NCBI RefSeq assembly: GCF_003269295.1
Contig: NZ_QLTT01000001.1
Span: 391,635-455,634 of the forward strand
Direction: 5' to 3'
Length of the DNA stretch: 64,000 nucleotides
Source of the DNA: Lentzea atacamensis
GTDB lineage: Bacteria > Actinomycetota > Actinomycetes > Mycobacteriales > Pseudonocardiaceae
Below, piece after piece: positions 58,478 to 64,000 of this stretch; the first letter of the stretch is position 1, and every line of letters starts with the position of its first letter. The position numbers were made by a program, and so were the translations under genes. The notes beneath the pieces are model-generated. The model did not search any database and was not told where the DNA came from. It saw only the letters and a program-made list of their open reading frames with translations.

Positions 58478-59326
58478 TCAAAGACTCATGGTTTCGGTGC
58501 ACGAGAACGTCTTCTTCGGATCGCGACCGGCGAAGTGGTCGTCCAGATCTTCGAACCCGGTGAACCTCTGCTCCACGGTGGGCGGCGCCATCAGCGCGAC
58601 CATGCCGCCGTGCACCACGAAGACCTGGCCGTTGATCTTCTCGCCGGATGGACCCGCGAGGTGCGCCACGAACTTCGCGACGTGCTCGGGCGCCAGCGGG
58701 TCGTCGCCTTCCGGTGCGTCGCCGAACACGTGCGCGGTCATGCCCGTGCGAGCACGCGGGCAGATCGCGTTGGCGCGGACGCCGTAGCGGGACGTGCCTC
58801 GGGCCGTCGCGACCGTCAGCGCGGCGATCCCGGCCTTGGCCGCCGCGTAGTTCGCCTGGCCTTCGGAGCCGAGCAGGAACGCCTCCGACGAGGTGTTCAC
58901 GATCCGCCCGTAGACCTGTTCGCCGGACGACTTGGACTGCTGCCGCCACAACGAGACGGCGTTGCGCGACAACAGGAAGTGACCTCGCAGGTGGACTCTC
59001 ATCACGAGGTCCCAGTCCTCGTCGGACATGTTGAACAGCATCCGGTCGCGCAGCACTCCGGCGTTGTTCACGACGACGTGCAGGCCGCCGAACTCCTCCA
59101 GCGCCGCGGTGACGAGGGTGTCCGCGGTGGTCCGCTCCCCCACGTCACCCTCCACCACGACGCACTTGGCGCCCAGCTCCTCGATCTCGGCCGCGACGGC
59201 GTCGGCCGAGCCGGGCAGGTCGTTCAGGACGAGCGAAGCACCGGCACGAGCCAGCTCCAGTGCTTCCGCCCGGCCGAGCCCGGCTCCCGCGCCGGTGACG
59301 ACGGCGACCTTCCCCGCAAGGTCCAC
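58478..59326 (-). CDS. Steroid side-chain hydroxyacyl-CoA dehydrogenase-type SDR (Hsd4A/Rv3502c-like)
   Basis: 282 aa. VAVVTGAGAGLGRAEALELA, VVNNAGVLRDRMLFNMSDED, Ser in IVNTSSEAFL, Tyr-x3-Lys in YAAAKAGIAAL and the unusual CPRARTGMTAHVFG stretch, which is typical of MFE-2/Hsd4A-type SDRs. In mycobacteria this protein performs the 3-hydroxyacyl-CoA and 17-beta-hydroxysteroid dehydrogenase steps in cholesterol breakdown. Its place next to the ferredoxin and fadE26/27-like genes matches Rv3502c. A Zn alcohol dehydrogenase gene lies between it and the ferredoxin gene, unlike in M. tuberculosis. Confidence 0.85.
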   Translation of the reverse strand: MDLAGKVAVVTGAGAGLGRAEALELARAGASLVLNDLPGSADAVAAEIEELGAKCVVVEGDVGERTTADTLVTAALEEFGGLHVVVNNAGVLRDRMLFNMSDEDWDLVMRVHLRGHFLLSRNAVSLWRQQSKSSGEQVYGRIVNTSSEAFLLGSEGQANYAAAKAGIAALTVATARGTSRYGVRANAICPRARTGMTAHVFGDAPEGDDPLAPEHVAKFVAHLAGPSGEKINGQVFVVHGGMVALMAPPTVEQRFTGFEDLDDHFAGRDPKKTFSCTETMSL

Positions 59327-59351
59327 TTGAGACTCCCGATGGCTGTGTGTT

Positions 59352-60437
59352 TCAGTCGAAGAGGATGACCTGACGGATCAGGGATCCTCCGCCGCGCAGC
59401 GCCTGCAGGCCCTCGTTCACGTCCTCGAGGCGGATCCGCTTGCTGATCATGCCTTCCAGGTCGAGACGCCCCTGGCGCCACAGCGCGATCATGCGCGGCA
59501 CGTCCCGGCGGAAGTTCGCCGTTCCGTAGAACGACCCGTGCAAGGTCTTGTCGTGCAGGAACAGTTCCTGCGCGCTGAACGACACCATCGCGTCGGCACG
59601 TCCGGCGCCGACGACGACCGTGTGGCCGCCGCGCCGAGTCAGGTCCCACGCCTGCCGGATCGTGGCGGACAGGCCGACCACGTCGAAGACGTAGTCGAAG
59701 CCCATGCCGCCGTTGAGCTGGTTGTTGAGATCGGCGACGCCCTCGGGTGTCGTCGCGTGCGTCGCGCCGAACCGCTGCGCCACCTCGTGCTTCTCGACCA
59801 CGGGGTCCACGCCGACGATCTTCGCCGCCGCGGCGAGCCGCGCGCCCTGGATCACCGCGATGCCGACGCCACCGCAGCCGATCACCGCGACGCTGGAACC
59901 CGGTTCGACCTTCGCGGTGTTGAGCACGGCGCCGACACCGGTGAGAATGCCGCAGGACAGCAGTGCCGCGATCTCCCACGGCACGTCGTCGTCGACCTTC
60001 ATCGCCGCGTCGGCGGGCACGACCATCTCTTCGGCGAACGCGCCGAGACCCGCGTAACCGAACGCCGGATTGCCGCCGACGACGAAACGCGGCGAGGTGA
60101 ACGCGGACAACGTGTGCACGAGACACAGGTGGGCCTGACCGGTCACGCACTGCGCGCACTTCCCGCACGGCGGCACGAACGTGATCGCCACGTGGTCGCC
60201 CACCGCGAGCGATGTGACGGCAGTGCCGATCTCGACGACCTCACCGGCACCTTCGTGCCCGATGACGCCGGGTGCCAGGGCGGGCAGCGTTCCGTCCATC
60301 GCGGACAGATCGCTGTGGCACACACCGCACGCCTTGATCTTGATGCGCACTTCCTGCGGCCCCGGCGCGGTGGTCGTCACGTCGTCCCGGAGCTCGAGCT
60401 TGTCGTCACCGACCTGGTTGAGCACGGCTGCCTTCAC
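59352..60437 (-). CDS. Zinc-dependent alcohol dehydrogenase (MDR family, class III/NDMA-type)
   Basis: 361 aa from GTG 60437, eight bases after GAGGAG; the earlier GTG 60446 lies within that site. Catalytic zinc ligands are in ACGVCHSD and GVIGHEGAGEV, structural zinc cysteines in PPCGKCAQCVTGQAHLC, and the NAD motif is VAVIGCGGVGIAVIQG. It oxidises primary alcohols to aldehydes and would hand its product to the aldehyde dehydrogenase of the same operon. A KstR-like site overlaps its promoter. Confidence 0.9.
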   Translation of the reverse strand: MKAAVLNQVGDDKLELRDDVTTTAPGPQEVRIKIKACGVCHSDLSAMDGTLPALAPGVIGHEGAGEVVEIGTAVTSLAVGDHVAITFVPPCGKCAQCVTGQAHLCLVHTLSAFTSPRFVVGGNPAFGYAGLGAFAEEMVVPADAAMKVDDDVPWEIAALLSCGILTGVGAVLNTAKVEPGSSVAVIGCGGVGIAVIQGARLAAAAKIVGVDPVVEKHEVAQRFGATHATTPEGVADLNNQLNGGMGFDYVFDVVGLSATIRQAWDLTRRGGHTVVVGAGRADAMVSFSAQELFLHDKTLHGSFYGTANFRRDVPRMIALWRQGRLDLEGMISKRIRLEDVNEGLQALRGGGSLIRQVILFD

Positions 60438-60493
60438 CGGTATCACTCCTCGCTGAGCTCACGGCCAGTGCCACGGCACTCGATACCCGTCGC

Positions 60494-60522
60494 ACACTAG
60501 AATCTGTTCCTGTTCGTGACAA
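60494..60522 (-). promoter_or_regulatory. Promoter of the alcohol dehydrogenase-SDR-ALDH-SDR operon with KstR-like site
   Basis: On the minus strand TTGTCA (60522-60517), exactly 17 bases, TAGTGT (60499-60494). Between and over them is TAGAATCTGTTCCT (60498-60511), which matches the KstR pattern TNNAACNNGTTNNA except for two positions. The site would place repressor between -35 and -10. Confidence 0.65.
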
Positions 60523-60528
60523 GGTCCA

Positions 60529-60720
60529 TCAGCGTGAGAGCCGCAGCGCGCCCATGGGGCACGACGTGACGGCACGTTCGGCCCTCTCGACCTCGTCATC
60601 AGCCAGCTCACCCTCCCGGATCTGCAGAACCTCTTCGTCGTCAAGGTCAAACACCTCAGGCAGGATTGACATGCACACCCCGTGCGCCTCACAGACCGAA
60701 GGGTCCACGTCCACCTTCAT
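60529..60720 (-). CDS. fdxD: P450-type [3Fe-4S] ferredoxin
   Basis: 63 aa. Cluster ligands: CEAHGVCMSILPEVF (Cys-x2-His-x2-Cys, the His replacing a fourth Cys) and TSCPMGAL. ATG 60720 follows GGAGG by five bases. Such ferredoxins carry electrons to cytochromes P450 or other oxidoreductases. The same small gene (fdxD) stands next to fadE26 in the M. tuberculosis steroid locus. It is divergent from the fadE26-like gene with a perfect KstR-type dyad between. No P450 is in the window. Confidence 0.88.
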   Translation of the reverse strand: MKVDVDPSVCEAHGVCMSILPEVFDLDDEEVLQIREGELADDEVERAERAVTSCPMGALRLSR

Positions 60721-60729
60721 GACAGCCTC

Positions 60730-60758
60730 CTGACAGCAGGTAGAACTTGTTCTAGAGT
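60730..60758 (+). promoter_or_regulatory. Promoter of the fadE26-like gene with perfect KstR-type operator
   Basis: CTGACA (60730-60735), 17 bases, TAGAGT (60753-60758); the start point would fall on or beside the A of ATG 60766, so the message is probably leaderless. TAGAACTTGTTCTA (60741-60754) is a perfect dyad matching TNNAACNNGTTNNA, the KstR consensus, and sits between -35 and -10. It can also block the divergent fdxD promoter. Confidence 0.82.
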
Positions 60759-60765
60759 AGCGGCC

Positions 60766-61926
60766 ATGCGCATCGGTTTCACGCCCGAACAGGAGCGGTT
60801 GCGCCAGGAGCTGCGGGCGTACTTCGCCGCGCTCATGACGCCGGAACGCCGGGCAGGGCTCGCCGGCGGCAGCGACTACGGTGATGCCGAGGTGTACAAG
60901 GACACCGTCCGCCAGATGGGCAAGGACGGCTGGCTCACCATCGGCTGGCCGGAGGAGTACGGCGGCCGCGACCGGCCGATGATCGAGCAGCTGATCTTCC
61001 TCGACGAGGCGTCCGCCGCCGGTGCGCCGGTCCCGTTCCTGACGCTGAACTCGATCGGGCCGACCATCATGGCGTACGGCACCGCCGAGCAGAAAGCGTT
61101 CTACCTGCCCAGGATCGCTTCCGGTGAGATCCACTTCGCCATCGGCTACTCCGAACCCGAGGCCGGCACCGACCTGGCGGGGTTGCGCACCCGGGCGGTC
61201 CGCGACGGCGACGACTACGTCATCAACGGCCAGAAGATGTGGACGAGTCTCATCCAGTACGCGGACTACGTGTGGCTGGCGTGCCGCACCGACCAGGAAT
61301 CGCAGCGGCACAGGGGTTTGAGCATCATCATCGTGCCGACCACCGACCCCGGTTTCTCCTGGACGCCGGTGCCGACCATGTCCGGGCCGACCACCAGCGC
61401 CACCTTCTACGACAACGTGCGCGTGCCGGCGATGAACCTGATCGGCGAGGAGCACAGGGGCTGGAAGCTCATCACCAACCAGCTCAACCACGAACGCGTC
61501 GCACTGTGTTCGGCCGCACCGCTGCAGACCGCGCTGCGCGAGGTTCGTCAATGGGCGCAGGAAACCGGCGCCGATCAGAACGAGTGGGTACGGCTGCACC
61601 TCGCTCGCGTGCACGCCAAGACCGAGTTCCTCAAGCTGATCAACTGGCGGATCGCCTCCGGCGGTGACGACGCGCCTTCACCCGCGGAAGCCTCGGCCAC
61701 CAAGGTGTTCGGCACCGAGTTCGCCACCGAGGGCTACCGGCTGCTGATGGAGGTGCTGGGCGCCAACGGAATCGTGCGCGCCGGTTCGCCGGGCGCGTTG
61801 TTGCAGGGCCGGGTGGAACGCATGCACCGGTCGTCGCTGATCCTGACGTTCGGCGGCGGCACCAACGAGATCCAGCGGGACATCATCGCGCGCGCCGGCC
61901 TCGGCCTGCCCGCGGTGCCTCGATGA
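60766..61926 (+). CDS. fadE26: Acyl-CoA dehydrogenase, large subunit of a steroid side-chain type pair (FadE26/ChsE4-like)
   Basis: 386 aa. FAIGYSEPEAGTDLAGLRTR (flavin/substrate motif), INGQKMWTS and a C-terminal FGGGTNEIQRDIIARAGLG are typical ACAD features. In M. tuberculosis FadE26-FadE27 forms an alpha2-beta2 enzyme that introduces the C-C double bond into cholesterol side-chain acyl-CoA thioesters. The two genes here are 12 bases apart in the same order. ATG 60766 has no ribosome site, fitting a leaderless transcript. The KstR-type operator directly upstream supports the steroid role. Confidence 0.88.
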   Translation: MRIGFTPEQERLRQELRAYFAALMTPERRAGLAGGSDYGDAEVYKDTVRQMGKDGWLTIGWPEEYGGRDRPMIEQLIFLDEASAAGAPVPFLTLNSIGPTIMAYGTAEQKAFYLPRIASGEIHFAIGYSEPEAGTDLAGLRTRAVRDGDDYVINGQKMWTSLIQYADYVWLACRTDQESQRHRGLSIIIVPTTDPGFSWTPVPTMSGPTTSATFYDNVRVPAMNLIGEEHRGWKLITNQLNHERVALCSAAPLQTALREVRQWAQETGADQNEWVRLHLARVHAKTEFLKLINWRIASGGDDAPSPAEASATKVFGTEFATEGYRLLMEVLGANGIVRAGSPGALLQGRVERMHRSSLILTFGGGTNEIQRDIIARAGLGLPAVPR

Positions 61927-61938
61927 CCGGGAGACGAC

Positions 61939-62850
61939 ATGGACTTCACCCTGACCGAGGCACAACGCGAACTCGCCGCGCTGACCCGCAAGATCCTCGA
62001 CTCCTCGGCCGACCCGTGGCCTGATCTGGTCAAGTCGGGTGTCGTGCCCGACTCCCCCGACGAGTTCGGCGTCCTCGAACAGTGCTCGGTGCTGGTCGAG
62101 CTCGGCCGCGCGGTCGCCGCTGTGCCGTACCTGTCCACGATGGTCGCGGCGTCGGCACTGGCGGAGTTCGGCACGGCGGAACAGCGCTCGCGGTGGCTGA
62201 CGCCGGGAACCGTGCTGTCCGTGGCGCTTGCGGAAGCCGATGGCGCGAAGACGACCGTGCCGTTCGCGGCCAGTGCGGCCGCGTTCCTGGTGTCGCACGA
62301 CGAGCAGGTGTTCCTCGTCGAGGCCGGCCGGCTCGACATCACTCCGCAGGAACTGGTCGACGGCTCGGAGGCGGGTTGGTTCGAGTTCTCCGGTGGCGAA
62401 CCGGTTCCCGGACTCACCCCGGAGTGGCTCGTCACGCGGTACACGTTGGGGCTCTGCGCTTTCCAGCTCGGCGTGACCGAACGAGCGCTGGAGCTGACAG
62501 CCGAGTACGCGCGCACCCGCGTGCAGTTCGACCGACCGATCGGCAGCTTCCAGGCCGTGGCACAACGGCTCGCTGATGCGTACATCGACGTGGCGGCGAT
62601 CCGGTTGACGCTGTGGCAGGCGGCCTGGCGGCTGTCCGAGGGCCTGCACGCGGACGCCGAGGTGGCGACGGCGAAGTTCTGGGCTGCCGACGCCGGGCAC
62701 CGCGTGGCGCACACCGCCGTGCACGTTCACGGCGGCACGGGCATCGACATGAGCCACGACGTGCACAAGTACTTCACCGCGGCGAAGCGGGCCGAGTTCG
62801 AGCTGGGCGGGGCGACCGCCCAGCTCCTGAAGCTCAGCGCAGCTTGGTGA
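61939..62850 (+). CDS. fadE27: Acyl-CoA dehydrogenase, small subunit of the pair (FadE27/ChsE5-like)
   Basis: 303 aa, shorter than a usual ~370-390-residue ACAD. The N-terminal helical domain (FTLTEAQRELAALTRKILDS) and C-terminal helical domain (EYARTRVQFDRPIGSFQAVA; HVHGGTGIDMSHDVHKYF) are kept, but the middle beta domain is reduced and the flavin loop of full-length enzymes is not recognisable. This suits a non-catalytic or half-site partner of FadE26. The ATG follows GGGAGA. Its end overlaps the convergent flavoprotein gene by 17 bases. Confidence 0.85.
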   Translation: MDFTLTEAQRELAALTRKILDSSADPWPDLVKSGVVPDSPDEFGVLEQCSVLVELGRAVAAVPYLSTMVAASALAEFGTAEQRSRWLTPGTVLSVALAEADGAKTTVPFAASAAAFLVSHDEQVFLVEAGRLDITPQELVDGSEAGWFEFSGGEPVPGLTPEWLVTRYTLGLCAFQLGVTERALELTAEYARTRVQFDRPIGSFQAVAQRLADAYIDVAAIRLTLWQAAWRLSEGLHADAEVATAKFWAADAGHRVAHTAVHVHGGTGIDMSHDVHKYFTAAKRAEFELGGATAQLLKLSAAW

Positions 62851-63922
62851 GCCGTTCCACCGTCTCGTCGAACTCCCGCAGCAACTCCGCGAGCACCTCC
62901 GCGACCGGGCGCACCTCGTTCATCCGCCCGACGACCTGCCCGACCGGCATCGACACCACGGACGGGTCGTCGGTGCGGGCGATCCGCAGGTGTGCCTCGC
63001 TGACCAGCAGGTTCTGCAACGGCATGGGCAGCGGTTGCGGGGCTTCCTCCGCCGCCCACGCCTCCGTCCACCGCGTCTTCAGCAACCGCGCCGGCTTGCC
63101 CGTGTAGATGCGGGTGCGGACGGTGTCGCTGGAACCGGCGGCGAGCAACGCCTGCTGCGTGCTGGAGTTCCCGAGCGTGTACTCGGTGGTGGTCAGCCAG
63201 TACGAGCCCATCCACACACCGGAGGCGCCCAGCGCCATGGCCGCTGCCGCCTGACGGCCGGAGCCGATGCCACCGGCGGCGAGCACCGGCACTTCCACCG
63301 CGTCGACGATCTCCGGCACGAGCACCATCGTGGCGACCTCACCGGTGTGCCCGCCCGCCTCGTAGCCCTGCGCCACGACGATGTCGACGCCGTTCTCCAC
63401 GTGCCGGCGCGCGTGCTCGGCCTTGCCCGCGAGGGCGGCCACCGGAACGCCGGCCGCGTGCACCCGTTCGATGACATCGGCGGGCGGCGAGCCCAGGGCG
63501 TTCGCGATCAGCCGGATCGGGTGCTCCAGCGCCACGTCCACGTGTGATCGCGCGACCGAGTGCAGCCAGCCGAGAACGCCCTGGCTGTCCTCGCCCTCCG
63601 GCAGCGGTGGCACGCCGAGCTTCAGCAGCGTCTGCTGCACGAAGTCCTTGTGGCCCTGAGGGATGAGCTTGCTCAGGTCCACCTGCGTGCCTTCCGCGGG
63701 CACCTTGGCGGGCATCACGATGTCGACGCCGTACGGCTTGCCGTCGGTGTTCTCGTCCATCCACGTCAACGCGCGGTCGAGGTCCTCCGCGTCGTTGAAC
63801 CGAACGCACCCCAGCACGCCGAGGCCGCCCGCCCTGCTGATCGCCGCCGCCACGTGCTCGGACGGTGTGAAGCCGAAGACGGGGTGTTCGATGCCGAGCT
63901 GGTCACACAGGCTGGTGCGCAT
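62834..63922 (-). CDS. FMN-dependent nitronate monooxygenase/2-nitropropane dioxygenase-family protein
   Basis: 362 aa. TIM-barrel motifs GLGVLGCVRF near the N-terminus, IVVAQGYEAGGHTGEVATMV (His-containing FMN loop) and VPVLAAGGIGSGRQAAAAMALGA. Family members include true nitronate oxidases and IpdC-type enzymes of steroid ring degradation. Given the steroid setting, an IpdC-like or enoyl-type reductase role is as likely as nitronate oxidation. The start lies within the last codons of the acyl-CoA ligase gene (20-base overlap), so the two are coupled. Confidence 0.82.
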   Translation of the reverse strand: MRTSLCDQLGIEHPVFGFTPSEHVAAAISRAGGLGVLGCVRFNDAEDLDRALTWMDENTDGKPYGVDIVMPAKVPAEGTQVDLSKLIPQGHKDFVQQTLLKLGVPPLPEGEDSQGVLGWLHSVARSHVDVALEHPIRLIANALGSPPADVIERVHAAGVPVAALAGKAEHARRHVENGVDIVVAQGYEAGGHTGEVATMVLVPEIVDAVEVPVLAAGGIGSGRQAAAAMALGASGVWMGSYWLTTTEYTLGNSSTQQALLAAGSSDTVRTRIYTGKPARLLKTRWTEAWAAEEAPQPLPMPLQNLLVSEAHLRIARTDDPSVVSMPVGQVVGRMNEVRPVAEVLAELLREFDETVERLTKLR

Positions 63923-64000
63923 GGTCCTCCACGTGGCGGCGAGCCCACTGGTAGTCGGGTTTGCCGGTGGGCGTCCTGCCGATCTCGTCGACCAGCCAGA
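63903..64000 (-). CDS. C-terminal end of an acyl-CoA synthetase (FadD type), cut by window edge
   Basis: The frame entering from the right edge reads LVDEIGRTPTGKPDYQWARR and ends ...HAHQPV at TGA 63903-63905. This is the A10 motif of adenylate-forming enzymes, with the catalytic Lys in PTGK, as in steroid FadD3/FadD17/FadD19-type ligases. It would activate a steroid or fatty acid as its CoA thioester for the acyl-CoA dehydrogenases. In M. tuberculosis fadD17 follows fadE27 on the same strand; here the ligase is on the opposite strand with an extra flavoprotein gene between. Only about 32 codons are visible. Confidence 0.8.
   Translation of the reverse strand, partial: WLVDEIGRTPTGKPDYQWARRHVEDHAHQPV

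Overview
The window is GC-rich (about 70% G+C by eye), gene-dense DNA with GTG and TTG starts, many ATGA/GTGA/TGATG stop-start overlaps and long antisense reading frames that are only GC shadows. Together with a KstR-type steroid locus, an AfsR-like regulator, DrrAB-type export genes and TAT/secreted glycosidases, this points to an actinomycete, most likely of the order Pseudonocardiales (Lentzea, Saccharothrix or Amycolatopsis relatives). That placement is inference. I see no rRNA, tRNA, CRISPR array, transposase or phage genes.

Layout. 1-1522: a two-gene sensor kinase unit running off the left edge. 1873-5510: plant-polysaccharide genes: a secreted GH5 glycosidase with a ricin-type lectin domain, a divergent FadR-type regulator with a palindromic operator, and a decayed GH10 xylanase. 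19870-5479 (minus strand): a 13-gene catabolic run for a nitrogenous compound. It holds an N-methyl amino acid oxidase, two AstE/aspartoacylase-type deacylases, a spermidine/putrescine-type ABC importer, a class III aminotransferase, aldehyde dehydrogenase, aldo/keto reductase, HAD hydrolase, a PuuB-like FAD oxidase and aspartase. It is controlled by a divergent IclR regulator with two 15-bp operator copies. 20842-28145: a GABA-type unit (aminotransferase, a fused FAD/4Fe-4S 2-hydroxyacid dehydrogenase, semialdehyde dehydrogenase) with a divergent PucR regulator.

28259-38377: a 49-codon small gene, an alpha/beta hydrolase and a GH5_8-like mannanase. Then comes the most unusual locus: a TPR-CHAT cysteine protease divergent from a cytosolic subtilase with an intact triad, followed by two overlapping AhpD-related genes, one without cysteines and one with CPFC. 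A secreted zinc carboxypeptidase and a very small protein follow. 38475-40667: 2,2-dialkylglycine decarboxylase and its divergent LysR regulator. 40678-44588: a LacI regulator and a GH2 beta-galactosidase with a clear promoter and operator. 44572-48965: a stand-alone LanC-like protein divergent from an AfsR/SARP regulator. 48979-54525: DrrAB-type exporter, MalY-type C-S lyase, tartrate dehydrogenase and a DASS dicarboxylate transporter. 54626-56116: a secreted tripeptidyl-aminopeptidase-like hydrolase.

56200-64000: a steroid side-chain degradation locus like the Mycobacterium tuberculosis Rv3502c-fdxD-fadE26-fadE27-fadD17 region. It holds two SDRs, an aldehyde dehydrogenase, a Zn alcohol dehydrogenase, a P450-type ferredoxin, two acyl-CoA dehydrogenase subunits, an NPD-type flavoprotein and the end of an acyl-CoA ligase. 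Two KstR-like palindromes sit in recognisable promoters. Most regulators are paired head-to-head with their probable targets, and strong GC hairpins close several units.
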